A stretch of 64,000 nucleotides of DNA from Paramacrobiotus metropolitanus (Eukaryota; Tardigrada; Eutardigrada; Parachela; Macrobiotidae), in NCBI RefSeq assembly GCF_019649055.1, contig NW_026570342.1, positions 332,595-396,594 of the forward strand, given 5' to 3'. Under the pieces are notes generated by a model, which was not told the DNA's origin, searched no databases, and was given only the letters and a program-made list of their open reading frames with translations. The position numbers were made by a program, and so were the translations under genes. Positions 22,264 through 34,674 of this stretch are shown piece after piece; positions within the stretch are counted from its first letter, which is position 1, and the number at the start of each line of letters is the position of its first letter.

Positions 22264-23794
22264 ATAGTCAAGTAGACAAGTGGGTGCGGCAACGGATCAC
22301 GACTGGTACTCTCGGAATATCCAAACGAGCTCCCTGGACTGGCGTATATTTTGTTGAATGTTGCAACTGCTTTGCTTATTGTGGCTCCAGTTTTGTACAT
22401 GTGTTAGGGGATTTTCCGTTTTCCGCTATTTCACGGATCTGCATTCTGCAGCGCAGCGACACTGGCTACAGATTCCGCTCATATCAGTAGATGGTTGTTT
22501 TGTGTGGCAGTCTCAAAATAAACTTCGAAACTTTCGTGCTGTTCGGTCGAGGGTCATGTGCGCTTATTCAGCGCCATCTGACACGTTCGAAAGTCTATAC
22601 AGAAAACAGGACAGTGAGTCCAAGTGCAAGTACGCACACTTTGACTTAGGTAAAGCGTTTGCAGTTTTTAACGCAATAGTGATTAGTTTTTGGAGCAACG
22701 GATAAACTACGTTAATACGTCGCAACGTAATGTGTATAGAAAGGTCATGTTGTCGTATGGCGGCGTCGGCAGGACAACATTGCATGCTTTTGTCTTTGCG
22801 CATGATCACCAACCACTGTCGACACCGGATCCAACATGTAGGGTCGCATTAGTAGGCGTATCATCTCAAACGAGCTCAACCCGGAGACTTACGCCGGCGT
22901 GCAGCGCTGACAGCGTGGTTTGCTTTAAGTTTGTTGGAAGTTTTTCAGAATTTCCAGTCGTCTGACAGTGACCAGTCACCAGGATATGTTTTCCGGGTCC
23001 AGAAACAGAAAAATACCATCTTTTGCAGGAACATAGCATATTATCGTCGTATCATTAAAAAAATAAATTCATCTGCTGACACTCACGGGGTGTGGCCGAG
23101 CGAAATTAATTAATACGTAATACTACATACTAATGCACAGCACCAGCGCAATGCTTTTGCAGCTGTTTGTTGAATAGCTTGCAGACCCAGCGCAGAATTG
23201 CGAGGAATAAATAAACTATGGATACTCATGTCTGAATGCAAAAATTAATTGCTTGAGAGCTACTGTACTAGAGATTTATTGTAACTAGTTTTAGGGATTG
23301 TTGAATCATGATTTAACTGTTATCATTACAAATCAACGGCACTGTGACAGTTTGTACTGTTGCAATAACGCATTGAATCATAACTACCAAAATTTAGTGG
23401 AGTTTGTAGTGTGTCGTCTTACCCTTTGCACACGAAATTACTTTGTTAATCATAATATGGTGGTATACTACGTTTCTGCAAAAGATGAAACTTTCGTGCT
23501 TTACATATTACTGTTATATGTACAAACAGCCTGTTCGAGCTATTGCATTAAGAATTGCATGTAGTATGACGTACTAATAATTTTATTTGGCCACGCCCTT
23601 TAAGTGTCAGCAGATTAAATTATTTTTTTAATAATAATACGATGCTATACTATATTTCTTAAAAAAATGAGTATTTTTCTGATTTTGGCCCCGGAAAATG
23701 TGCCCTGGTGAGTGTTAACATTTCTCGTACCGACCGCCACGCGCACGGTCCCTGCACAACTCATTCTTCGTTTTGTAAACGAAGAATAAATCAC

Positions 23795-24530
23795 GGCAAA
23801 CGACTTAATATGGCCGAACTGGTACCCGTAGAATCTTTTTAATGTCAAACACATCCGCAGCGGAGAAAAAGCAGGAAAAAAGAAGCAGTAATAAGGAAAA
23901 CACAAAATCTCCCAGACGAACGCCAGAAACGACTGTAATAAGACTACATAATGAATTGCAGTAGCAAAAATATGCAACCCACTAAGTGTGCTGTGCCCTC
24001 TCTGGTAACACAATTCAAAGCAAGTAAAAACGAAGAAATCTCAAGAATAATTCCTTTTTTTGTAATGTACTTACTGTAATTTAATTAAAAAGGCCGCTGC
24101 AGCTTATGACAGCGGACGCTGTGTGTTGGCATTCCTGCACACAGCGATAACCTACACAACCGAGATTACCGCCGCGCCGATTGCCGATGGCACAGGTTAT
24201 CCCACCTGCTCCCTACGAGGACGCTGCTTCGTTAGCAGCACCCAATCAGCTCCCAGCCGGCGATGTCGCCGTGCACAATGGGATGAATAGCCAGACGGCT
24301 GCAGTTCCTACGCAGATAGCGAATGACAAATAGCGTCAACCGCCCCACAACAACCAGCGAAGAGAAGGGCGAATGCAGCGCAATCCCAAAATCAGCGGAA
24401 ATCTCTCGTCCGAAGAAGACCGCCTCATGAACGGCAGTGCCGAATGAGAAGGCCACCAGCTCACCCGTAACTCACCGGAAGCAATAAGCGGAAACGGACG
24501 GAATCCACACGATCACACAACACCTGCAAA
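23795..24530. repeat. dispersed repeat partner with internal insertion
   Basis: Outer parts match the repeat at 9885-10080. The intervening 23905-24475 has no counterpart there and begins a GC-richer block (ccgctgcagcttatgacagcg). This is either an insertion here or a deletion in the other copy. Confidence 0.5.
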
Positions 24531-24690
24531 AAACTGCTCTGTGGAGGACGACGATGAGGCTGAATTGCGCGAGCACGTGTGCCCGGTGTGGCTGTTTACA
24601 ACATTTATGGGTACTTCATCGAATGTGCATTACGGAGAAGCGTCGATAGGGTTGGTGGAGTTCCCGATATCAGACATTTAGCTGTAGATC

Positions 24691-24860
24691 CTATAACGCG
24701 GGGCCGTATGGGCGTCACGCGTATCCTTGACAAAACAATCCGGAAGCATCGACTTTATTGGCGATGTTGCCGCCACACCAAAAACCACCAACTGAGGAAA
24801 ACGGAATCTGCAGTCAGTGACTGTCAGTGCAAAACTGTACTGCAGACCTGTCACGACTTG
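24691..24860. repeat. dispersed repeat partner of 17410-17680
   Basis: Starts ctataacgcggggccgtatg and shares the downstream ctgcag-containing strings with the block following the plus-strand retrotransposon. Same orientation. Confidence 0.55.
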
Positions 24861-26800
24861 GGGTGGCGGCTTTTTGAGAGGTAAAGACCACGCCCCCCGT
24901 GGTGTAGACGTTGACAATAAGGATAGCAATGGCGATCCAGTGGAGGATGGAGCCGGCCTTGACCATTCTCCAAATCAGCAGGAAGCCGCAGCCGAACGCG
25001 ACCTCATTAGACGAATGGGTCAGATGAAAAGCAAAAAGCATGATGGGCGTGCTTTTGGGTAACGTAACCCTACCACCGAATCCGCACCGACGGTGAACCG
25101 AATATTAAAGAGAAAAACGCCACTAATTCGGAGTCTATAAACCCAACCAAGTCATTAATTAGGATGCAGACAACTTATTTGTGTGGAAGATGCAATAAAG
25201 AGCCTAGAGCAGCCAAAAAAGGTGTGCAAAGGCGGTGGCAAGTCGAGAGGTGGTGTTAGAATTCATTTTTAAAAGACAGCGGCGCGAATAGCCTAAAAGT
25301 GGTGGGAATAGCCACACCCTAATATTTACTATTTTCGAAGTGGCTAATTTGACCGCAACCTTTGCGGCAAAATAGTTTTTGACTACTGTATTTCGCTTCA
25401 ATAGAGTATGAGCCTTATTATAGAGTATGAGCCTCAATAGAGAGCCCTATTATTTACCAAAATAAATTCGAAATACAGGAAAAACTGTTCGGTTTTCAAA
25501 AGGTTTGCGCTAGGCCACGCTTAAAGCATTGTATGTCGGTGAAATCCAACATCCGGGAAGAATTTGAAAGCGGAGACAGAATTTCGCTCTTAGAGAAACC
25601 GGACTAGACGCCAGACACCTTCTTGCTAAAGTGACTTCTTTTGTACTTTTCCGACCACACTGCCGCAAACAGTTCAGCGTTTATGCCAGTTCTGTGCTAC
25701 AGACAGTGAGACCCAGGTGCAGGCACCCGGGTAACAGTGACCGTAACACACATTCACAGGCAGCAGACAAAGCCAGTAATTTCTGTCTTCATGGAACTGT
25801 ATTATATCGTCGTACAACCGTGCAACTTGTACTAGTATCTGTACAATATGATTGTAGGTGACAACCGTGACATTACCGTTGCAGACTGTAGTGTTGTCAA
25901 GACACTGTGCGGAACTCAGTTCGTGCAATGACGTAATATATGATTTCCTGGGATGGAAGAACATAAAAGTCTTCTGCACCGTGTTAATGCCCTTTGAAGA
26001 GACCCAGTAGTGAATCCTCGCAAATGCTTTTCCTTAACCGTTTAGGTTTGATATTGTGAAATTCGTTTAACGGGAGGTGGCCATTAGTACTGGCTAGCAA
26101 CCTTGTCCCTTTGCGGAAACCGGCACCCTACCAACGTTGTAGATTTTCGAATTACATACAGCGTAGCATATAGTTTGATTGCTGTCAAAATTTGATTGCT
26201 TGTGGGAAATTTTTGACATCTAAGTAATATTTTGACGGTTCAATTGTATAAGATGGCGAAAATGTATGGCTGAAGACTTATGATAGTTATACGTTTATAT
26301 AGACTGTAGGAAGTGTCTAAACACGCAAAATCGATGAGAGTACACACAATTAACAGCATTTATTAAAAAAACCAAGCTCGAATCAAATATTTAGATTGTG
26401 TATTAGATTGTGTAACATTCAGATGCAGTAAGTGCAGCAACATAATTATTACTGTACATACCTAACATCCGTACCAATTAAAAAGGCGGGAACAACAAAA
26501 CCTACCTCCTTGAAACGGAAGCAGGTAGCTTCTACAGAAAACACTGACAATATCTAATGGCAACATTTCCCATTCCACTCACAAAAGAGGACTGTACAGG
26601 ATTAATTTAATTTAGTTTAGTTGAGACAATCATGGGGTTAGTGATTGAAATTGTCAAGTGCCCATGAATCGCGTAAAACACCCGAACTGAACAGAACAGA
26701 TTGCAGCAAAAAGGTATACGCATACGCGCTGCTACTCGTAATTGTGCTATTCCTGGAAGGCCATCCCACAACCATTCTTCCCACATGCATACCCGCGCAG

Positions 26801-27531
26801 TTACGCTTCAAAGTCGTACACTCCATAGCACTGGTGATGCCCCAATTCCGAATGGTTCCGCTTACTCCCGCCGGCATGGTTAATCTCCATAACTGATAGA
26901 GGTGTCACCGGCCATGCCACCTTACTCCCGCCGTCATTATGGGCGGCCTCATTTGCCGCCGTCGGTTGCGCCATTTCCAGGGTGTGTAGATTACCGCTGC
27001 CTTCACCGTCGTCGTCGCTAGACGTCGTAGAACTGCTTAGTACAGCAGAGACGATGGCGAGCGCTATTTCGGCATCAACTGGCAGCTGTGGATCAGTCAT
27101 CAGCTCGCCGTCCTCTTCAACCGGCTCGACCATTTCCGCTGGCAGTGGATCCGCTGCTGCATCGCGCGGAGCTGGCAGGACCTCCGCTGCACCGTCAAAG
27201 ACCGCGGGATTTCTACAATTAACGGGCAGAATTATTTGCTGGTGCTCAGCCGAAACATTCTACTCAAAATTTAACTAACTGCACATCCACGCATCTACAG
27301 CTATACTAGCCTAAATGCGCATCGATAGGAAAAAAATGCAAACATTGTAACATGTTGGATGATTAAGGGATTCACTATAGGGCTCAGTGCTTATAAATTA
27401 AAAAGAATTATAAATTGCTGGCAAAACAAGAAAAATATGATCACATATACATATGTATTACGCACATCAATAATTCATACTCACACTGCAGCCAAAAGCG
27501 GATTCGGAACTGGCAGTGGTCCTTGCGGAAC
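26801..27531 (-). CDS. acidic Ser/Pro-rich protein, last two exons
   Basis: Two exons joined by good splice sites: 27531-27485 (acceptor TTTTTAG, donor GTGAGT) and 27212-26801 (acceptor AATTGTAG). Phases agree and the frame stays open to the stop at 26801. The product is acidic and rich in Pro, Ala and Ser (VEPVEEDGEL, SSSTTSSDDDGEGSG), with no recognisable domain. The 5' exons are not identified. The coiled-coil exons just upstream on the same strand (27588-28026) end in a stop and do not join in phase, so the two are listed separately, though they may be parts of one locus. Confidence 0.45.
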
Positions 27532-27587
27532 CTAAAAACAGCGATGTGGTACAGTTGAGGCAGCTGGCCACAAGGTTCACCCCCCCC

Positions 27588-28026
27588 TTACCACCACATC
27601 TGCCACAACATCGCGATGGTCGCCATGAACCCGTGCAGTGCCGTGGTGAAGCCCATGAGCTTCTTATTCACCGCCGTTAGCTCCGCATTGCGCCGCTGTT
27701 CCGCCGCTAGGCGCTCCTCCATATCCCGGAAGCGCTGCTGCTCAACCAGGGAACGCGCCTCACCGTCCGTCAGCCGCTGCTGCAGCGCGACAACTATGCG
27801 ATTCTTTGCGTTGATCGCGCACTGCTGATCGTCCAGTCGGGACTTCTGTTGCTCGATGGTGTGGGTGCACTCGGCCACCTTCTGCTGGAGTGTAATGACC
27901 TTTTCTAAAAATAGCGACGATCTATAGATGTAAAGCATACTGTATATCTGTACGGGTACGGAAACGCTGCATACGTCGGTCTTCGTCCCTTTCTTTGATT
28001 ATTTCTTCCTTTAAACTTCGGTATTC
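27588..28026 (-). CDS. coiled-coil protein with hydrophobic C-terminal tail (5' incomplete)
   Basis: Two exons: 28026-27975 (acceptor TGTCCACAG, donor GTATGC) and 27904-27588 (acceptor TTTTTAG). Phase is kept across the junction. The sequence is strongly heptad-like and charged (TLQQKVAECTHTIEQQKSRL, later RFRDMEERLAAEQRRNAEL). It ends in a hydrophobic, Trp-rich segment (GFMATIAMLWQMWW) that could be a C-terminal membrane anchor. The upstream exon(s) and the start codon are not found. The function is unknown; a tail-anchored tether or scaffold is a possibility. Confidence 0.55.
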
Positions 28027-28059
28027 CTGTGGACAAAATACTGTTCAGCCTCAAACACG

Positions 28060-29640
28060 CTGATGGTGATCATAATTATCATATATTATTAAGTTCATCT
28101 TGCGCATATCATAATGAATACGAACTATATATTATTATATTTGTATTACCGCCGCACCTTATCTATTTTCTTGAACAGATTTCCGTCATCTTTGTCCGAT
28201 TTGCCTGCAATTTACGTACGTTTTAGAATACGGTCATTCCACGTGGTTATACACTCATAATTATTTAAAAAATTCTCAAAATATCGCATCTTATAATTAT
28301 AATCTCAAAACATCAGAAAATGGTTTCTGGAATGTAGTACAATGGTAGAGTAGAACTTACCAAGACGATATGCCATTCCAGTTCCGTAATCCGAAATCTT
28401 AACAGTCGAGTCGCTGACAACAGCAATGAAGGTGAATTATTGATCTTTCCTGCGAAACCGCAAATCAGAACATTGCAAACAATATACTGTAGGTGAGACG
28501 TTATGGCCACAGCAATTTGAAAAATGTCAGAGAAAATTTTATCCGTTCTGAGGATCTGTACTACAGTCGAAGCATTCACATGTAGAACAGTGCAGCTTGT
28601 GAGGAATTTTATTATAGCTGACTGGATGTGTCAACTGGATAGGTGTGCTGTGATGATGTGACATAGCAACGTGTGAACAGCAGCAGCGTAAGCTGCCAGT
28701 ATGACTGTGAAGTGCTAAGTGAATAAATGACTTTACGAAGACGTGACAATCTCGTGTTAAGAGTCCCTCTCGTGTGAAGAATAAAGGTTGCCGAACTTAT
28801 CGTACTGGTATGTACTCAGCGGCATTCATCGGTACTTCCACACAATCTGGACGATTTCGCTCTATGAGCGATTTCACACCGGCCACGCGGCCAGTGCCAC
28901 TGCTTCTTCTCTGCTCTGTTTTGCAATATTAAAACAAGTAAATACAAGAACTGTACGTAAGTAATGATTATTATGATTGCCACGAGAGTATTATTAATTT
29001 TATTGCTGGTAATGCCTATCATTATTTACATGCTGTTTGTTGTCTTTGGCTCGTGACATGTTGACTACAGATACGTTGTTGATGTATACACTGCTTAAAG
29101 CCGATTAAAAACAGCCATTGATTGTGTGCCTACCTATGGCTCTGAGTGGAAAGAGGTCAGCATAATGATCTGTGCGAAGAATTCGACAATCGATCTTTTC
29201 CACACAAAACTATAAAATTATGGAAACTAAGGAATTTAAAAAAAAAACTATAAGACAAGAGCCACCTTAGAAATGGAGCACCGCACAATAAAATGACGTC
29301 ACTTGTCGTGTCTGTACGTACATAGTGCACTTTTATTCTTGTTTTTCGTCGACTAAATCTCAACTAAATCTTCAATTTCATGCCTTGCCACGCCCCTAAA
29401 TCCTAGTCAGGAAAAATGTGGAGTGTTTTAAAAACCTGCTCCGTTGTTTTCCGGTTGGTAAGCTAACCACCACCATACAGTTCAGTTAATATAATTTTAT
29501 TATCATGCTTAATAAAAATTGTTCCGTTCGACGAAGTGATTTGAAAAAGTCACAAATCTCCTTCGAAGTTAGAAAAACGAAACGAAACGAAAATCATTCA
29601 CCATCTGAATTTATTTTTAATGAGGCAAAATTTCAAGGAA
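28060..29640. other. intergenic, no gene seen
   Basis: AT-rich. Short open frames lack signatures. A segment around 28630-28830 has repetitive tgtga/gtgaa words and an aataaa but no definable ends. Confidence 0.45.
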
Positions 29641-29737
29641 ATCAGTTTAGCCGGTAAGAACAGCAGAAGCCATCAAAAGCAGGCCTGTTCCAGTTTGATT
29701 GACACGAACGCGAACAGATAAACCCGAAAGCCGATGC

Positions 29738-30715
29738 TCATGAAAACGTGCATGTAGTTGCGCTGGACGTAACCGGATCCAGCTGTGCTTGAGCATTGGG
29801 AGTTGGCGAGCCGTCGGACCCGGTGGTGATACCGGATTCATAGGTGGTCTGTTGCACATCCAGGGTGCAGGTCGTACTGACGATCGGGGCCGGCGTGACG
29901 GCGATGCTGTAGCAGGGATTCCCGTCGGTCGACAGCGTCACACCGCTGCCGGGGTCAGGCGTCTGGAGACCGATGTGCCGGTTGCACAGTACCGGTGCTA
30001 TCTTCGAAACGACCAGCGTAACTGTGCTGCTATCGACTTCTCTGACGGTCGTTAAGTAAACGGTTCGAGCTGTCCGAATACACATGGAAACGACAACGGT
30101 TTCCGTGAAGCTGGTGGACAACGTAAGGCACGGCGCGGTACAGACGGTGGGTGAGCAGGTCGTCGTCGTCTCGGTGATTCGTCGCCAGCGTGTGCTGACG
30201 TGGCAGGTTGATGGCGCTGCGGCCGGGGAACTGCTGGTGGGTGTGGGCTGGATGCACCGGCTGCAGGGACTCTTCGGAGTGTACACGTGCTGTCCGCGCC
30301 AACCTGCTGGTCCGTCGCCGGCACCTGCAGCGGCGTAGTACGGCTTGGTCACCGGCGTCCACTGGGGGATTTTTAGTGGGGTTTTTGCCGATTTGTGAGG
30401 GGCGTAGTAAGCGCTACCCAACGCCATTCCTGGCTGAATGCGATACTCGTCCAGGAAGTCCCTGTTCCGGGGCATTACATTGGCCTGGAAAAGCTGCAAA
30501 ACAGTAGTAGTACTGGGCAACTGGCATGCTCCAGTAATAACGAAAAAAAACCAGTGATAAAAGTCGAACATTGAAAAGGAATTGATTAGGTACGCAATTT
30601 TGTGTTCGGGCAAAGGAATGCAGCGTGAATAACAGAGGATTCTTGTTCTTACCCAGAACGCGGCCAGAACAAAAGCAACAAGAAGAAAATGTTTGACGTT
30701 TGCCCCTGAACGCAT
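29738..30715 (-). CDS. secreted Cys- and Ser/Thr-rich protein, two exons
   Basis: Exon 1 30715-30653 encodes exactly a 21-residue signal-like start (MRSGANVKHFLLVAFVLAAF). The donor GTAAGAAC and acceptor TTTTGCAG define a 159-bp intron, and exon 2 30493-29738 continues in phase to the stop, giving 272 residues. The intron is also open in frame, so a retained form of 325 residues is possible. The mature part is rich in Thr, Ser, Pro and Cys (TETTTTCSPTVCTAPC, TTTVREVDSST), suggesting an O-glycosylated, disulphide-bonded extracellular or cuticle/mucin-like protein. No family is recognised. The C-terminal SSATTCTFS is not a clear anchor. Confidence 0.6.
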   Translation of the reverse strand: MRSGANVKHFLLVAFVLAAFWVRTRILCYSRCIPLPEHKIAYLINSFSMFDFYHWFFFVITGACQLPSTTTVLQLFQANVMPRNRDFLDEYRIQPGMALGSAYYAPHKSAKTPLKIPQWTPVTKPYYAAAGAGDGPAGWRGQHVYTPKSPCSRCIQPTPTSSSPAAAPSTCHVSTRWRRITETTTTCSPTVCTAPCLTLSTSFTETVVVSMCIRTARTVYLTTVREVDSSTVTLVVSKIAPVLCNRHIGLQTPDPGSGVTLSTDGNPCYSIAVTPAPIVSTTCTLDVQQTTYESGITTGSDGSPTPNAQAQLDPVTSSATTCTFS

Positions 30716-30719
30716 TTTA

Positions 30720-32200
30720 CCGGAAGATTGGCTACAAAAAAATTGAACAGAAATGTTACAACAAGCAACGATGCACCGGGAATATGGCGATTGAATAATA
30801 ATTTGTAATGTGAAGAACGAAGCACTAATGCAAAGATTGCATTAACCGCCGAAATTACCTTCGTGCTGGCGTTAGTTAACTGCCTTATGGTTCACCCGCT
30901 CACCGTTCACCAGCTTGCCGTGTATCGTACATGCACGGAAAACATAGCCCTTATAGTATTACAGCAGTTACTACCAGTTGCTTGCTGCAGCACAATTCAA
31001 CGCTTTTTGCCCTTTGAACAATTGAATTTCGATCCAACCGGCAGATAATGTTAGCGTGTTCTACTTGTACGCGCATTTGGACACATATCGTAGCACACAA
31101 GGAAAGCGGCTTACTTTTATCTTTGCAGTTTCCAACGGGCAATTTGTTGTTTTGCACTGGTTTCAGATCCTCGATATTTCTTGATAGCACCAATAGCTGC
31201 TCGCTTAACTGACATAAACAATCGAGCGGCATTTTTGGAAAAGCGTTCGTTAACTAACTTTAACTTTACTGTTACTAACTTTAAGCATCAGTCTTGTTGT
31301 CAGCTTAATAATGCTAGCACAGCAGTACGTTATTAACTAATATACAGTAATATGTAAAAAATGTGTAAACGTCTGAACATGTAGACGTTATACCCACTGA
31401 GCGCACACGTTATAGAACATGATTACTCGTTTTAAAATTTCTTTGAAAATTTTAAAGGAATTGGTTTAAAATTATATCTATTTTTCTTGGTTTGCCGATT
31501 CATGGGTGTCTTACTAGGCGTTAACAAGCTCCATGCTTGGCTGGATTCGATAGAAGTATGACTTCTCTGTGCAGTACCCATACAAGGGCTTGTGCGATCT
31601 GGACGGCGAGTGGACGCCAGACAACCAGTCGAATTAGTGGTCAGCGTCGCCCATACTGGAGGCATAAACGACGTCGTCGGTATGAATTGTTTGGTTAGAT
31701 ACAAAGCCGAAAGCATGGTGGGCGTCGTGTCGGTGACTTCTACCTTAGGGACTAATATCCCCTTTCTACGTTTGGCATCGGAAATGGGAGCACTATTGCC
31801 GGAATTGCGCAACTGGTGTTCGACACGGGGGACACATTAATAAATTGTTGTAGACGCGCTTCAGCGTGTCGGACGTTTCTGTGGACAAGGGGTGTGAAAT
31901 GGCTGAATTTTTGTTCCCCAAAATTCTGGCTTGCAGGAAATGCAAACACTAGAAACGCGTGCTCAGACGACTGCGGTAAAATTATCGGACATTTCGAGAA
32001 AGTTTTGCGAAACGTCTTATAGCTAGTGGAAGGATGCATTTTTGCCATTACATATATTCACACATGTACGAGCATCTCAGCAAGAAAATTTATAAAGGAA
32101 GAAATGGAAAGCTATTTAAAAAAAACATAGTTGAAGAAATAAGAAACTAACAGCCGCACAAGTGCTGCTCCAGTACCAAACGATGATACGAACATTTTTC
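30720..32200. other. intergenic between secreted protein and GPCR genes
   Basis: No supported gene. The open frames at 30951-31232 and 31752-32048 (minus) and 31592-31840 (plus) show no consistent domain or splicing. A short FDTGDTLI string on the plus strand near 31820 is discussed under rejected items. Confidence 0.4.
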
Positions 32201-32216
32201 GGTACATGAGCCGAAT

Positions 32217-33188
32217 TTAAAAACGTTTTAGCCATGCTGTACATTTCCGCCACAACCGTATAATGAAGTCTTGTAGATGTTTCATCGTTAGGCTAAAAAA
32301 TATGGGATCCAGTAGAGACAGGAGAGGATTCATCGATGTCTGCACTTTGCGCAACGTCTCCAGCTGACCCATTGGCATCCAGTCCACCAAAATATAGTAG
32401 AGATCGCTGGGCATCCAGCTCACGGCAAATCCCAGCGTAAACAAACTGGTGACGATAAACGACCGCGATCCTTTCGTTCGTCGGCGACTGGCGGCGTTGC
32501 GACTGCCTCGCATCGAACTGACATCGGTTGTTGGACCCGTGCGCTTTAACGTCTTCCGCCGACTCAATTGCTTCCACAACAATAACGGATAGCACGCCGG
32601 GACAAAGAAGATGGGGATGTGGAAGAACCAGACACTCTGAACAGTCGCCCAAGTTTTCTGAGCGGCGCGGTTGAAGAAGCAGCCTCGGTCCAGATTGCGG
32701 TAATACAGCGCGTCAATAATAACTGCTGGTAACTGAAACACGTGGACGTATACCACCATGCCTAAGCAGATCAGCCAGGCGACTGTCGTCGTGTGGCGCT
32801 GCCGGTAGGACACCGGCCAGAATAGCGCCCAGAGGCGGTTGAGACTGATCAGAACGTGCGTGTGCAGGATCACCGAAGCCAGAATCTGTATACAATACAC
32901 CTCTACGTTGCAGGCTACATTACCCAACCACCAACGGGTAGCGAAGGTCAGAATTTTCAGAGGACCATCCACTACGGCGTACAAGATGTTGCCGCATAGC
33001 AAAACGAGAACGTAAACGTTGAAGGACGAGTGGAGGCTTCGGTCTTTTAGCATGATCAGCACGACGCCGGTGTTGAGGACAAAGCGCGTCACGGTAATGG
33101 CTGTGAATTCTGCAGATGAAGCCGGTATAGCGGTGAAGTTGGTGGCAAATCCATTTGAGAAATTGGAAGAATTACCACGAGTTGTCAT
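32217..33188 (-). CDS. rhodopsin-like G-protein-coupled receptor, single exon
   Basis: An intact 323-codon ORF. ATG 33188 was chosen because the codons upstream have only a TTG start. The N-terminus has NSS/NFS/NFT glycosylation sequons (residues 6-18). Seven hydrophobic segments lie near residues 28-47, 56-80, 93-118, 134-157, 184-206, 243-266 and 285-303. Cys93 at the start of TM3 and Cys170 in the second extracellular loop can form the class A disulphide. The DRY position reads NRL (residues 117-119), and TM7 has LDPIFFSL where NPxxY is usual, so it is a divergent class A receptor. The third intracellular loop is basic and Ser/Thr-rich, and a short amphipathic basic tail follows. The ligand is unknown. 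Relics of paralogues are at 6620 and 34675. Confidence 0.88.
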   Translation of the reverse strand: MTTRGNSSNFSNGFATNFTAIPASSAEFTAITVTRFVLNTGVVLIMLKDRSLHSSFNVYVLVLLCGNILYAVVDGPLKILTFATRWWLGNVACNVEVYCIQILASVILHTHVLISLNRLWALFWPVSYRQRHTTTVAWLICLGMVVYVHVFQLPAVIIDALYYRNLDRGCFFNRAAQKTWATVQSVWFFHIPIFFVPACYPLLLWKQLSRRKTLKRTGPTTDVSSMRGSRNAASRRRTKGSRSFIVTSLFTLGFAVSWMPSDLYYILVDWMPMGQLETLRKVQTSMNPLLSLLDPIFFSLTMKHLQDFIIRLWRKCTAWLKRF

Positions 33189-33229
33189 GGCAGAAAGTGC
33201 TGTGCCTCGGGATTTATTAAAAATTAGCA

Positions 33230-33680
33230 AGCAATGTCCAGTTAATGTACTTGATTGCAGTTATGAAGGAAAGGTTATAACATTAATTATGAAAACTTAT
33301 ACGGTAGAGCAGTAAACTGGTTATCCTACTTGCGCCAAAAATGGTAAGATTTGTTGACAAGCCGTTCAGATAAAGCAGCGCCTTTGGTTTAAAACATTTT
33401 TAAAAGCTTTATGCAGGTCTGAAAGGGAATGCGATGGTGTGGGACTGGGAATGTGTGGGTGGCATAACACTGCCTTGCATAAAGCACTAATACAGCTGTT
33501 ATGCCAGTGGGTATTCCCCAAAGGTCAAATTCAAACAGAATCGCAACATCGGAAATAAGCCTTTTGTTGGGCCTTTCTCCCAACTGGCGACGTTTCCGGT
33601 CGGTGGAGTCTTTGATATGGCAACGGTTTTCGCGGGAAGAGCCCCGCACGCGATTGAAGAGTTAATTATACTCTGACGTC
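33230..33680. other. upstream region of the GPCR gene
   Basis: No coding feature. Contains the presumed promoter, but no recognisable core element was found. Confidence 0.35.
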
Positions 33681-34080
33681 TGTAGCTTATGGAAGAATAG
33701 CTGTTTGGACGATATTTAATATGTAATTATGCATTATCTTCCACGAAGCGTGAAGGCTTACATAAGGATGCGTTCGTTCAACACGTGCATCAGGGTATAA
33801 GAATTTCAGAGCAGGCAGATTTCTTCGCATTCACACATATTAGCGTCCAGTGACAGGGAGACCCATTGAATCGTTAAGAAAAGGATTGTTGCAGTGTAAT
33901 AAATACAAGCACGAGCAACTAGCGTTTCCGCTAACAGCTGTTCTGGTGGCACTGGAGGGGAAGACGGAAACAATGTTGTCAGTTCATGTTAAATTTTCTA
34001 TGACTTTTATCTGAACTAACTTGTTCTGCAAAACTTCAACCTAAATAACATCCCACGTATTAGAATTAAGAATGCACAAT
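33680..34080. repeat. duplicated non-coding block, partner at 6738-7110
   Basis: Colinear with 6738-7110 over about 370-400 bp. It lies about 500 bp upstream of the GPCR start, so it probably marks the receptor's duplicated 5' flank. Confidence 0.6.
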
Positions 34081-34239
34081 TGAAAGTACCGTAAATCGAA
34101 CGCGTCATTGCGGGAGGTTTAATGGGATGCAACAAATTCAATAAAAACTACCTGAATAAGCGTACTCACCGCATATTAGAAAATCAACCACGATTTCAGA
34201 AATTACATTTAACTAGGAGGTGAACGGTCAAAACACTTT

Positions 34240-34410
34240 ACACGGAAGATCTTCCAGCAAATCCAGCGGTGTCCTGCCTAACAACGATCGAATCCGTTCC
34301 AGTGTTAGTCGTAACGAGTTTATGGGCGTCCCGTGATCCACACCCCCTTTTCCAGCAGCTGCACGCATAAACTGGTAAAACAAGCACAAATTTTTCCGAA
34401 AACACCCCCA
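34240..34410 (-). pseudogene. relic of the last exon of an F-box-cluster gene
   Basis: On the minus strand the string PINSLRLTLERIRSL parallels PISSLGLTLERVRSF in the last exon of the gene ending at 36158, with a preceding LLEKG/LLGEE match. The neighbouring codons need a frameshift to align and no other exons of the copy are seen. Confidence 0.5.
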
Positions 34411-34674
34411 TAAATCAGCAGATTTACGGATACTCGGTGAGAAAACCAGATTTACTTAGTGATTTTTTTGTATAGCATTCAGCCAACGGTGATCGTGGTG
34501 GTGCCGTGGTAGTACCTGCATTTTATAGAATTCCTCGTCGGGGATGATGCTAATATCATATACGAGTATAATATACATACGCTAGTGTAGAAACTTCTGC
34601 AGTCGGATTATCCGGTTGGGAGTATTTATATGAGCGAATTATTGTCCGAACGTCTTCGAACACAAATTAGTGGA

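Larger units (their letters stand above)
22270..26600. other. long intergenic region with dispersed repeat pieces
   Basis: No credible gene is found in 4.3 kb. It contains the partners of the repeats at 9885 (23795-23905, 24475-24530) and 17410 (24691-24860), and a duplicated 15-bp string tagagtatgagcct near 25403 and 25423. Open frames are short and lack domain signatures. Confidence 0.6.

Noticed and set aside
28630-28830. Possible solo LTR (tgtga/gtgaa words with an aataaa)
   Set aside because: No TG...CA ends with flanking target duplication could be defined and no internal retroelement sequence is near.
31592-31860. Aspartic-protease-like string FDTGDTLI on the plus strand
   Set aside because: The neighbouring codons do not give the rest of a pepsin-like domain in any frame, and no first active site is found. 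It may be a trace of a pseudogene, but the support is one short motif.
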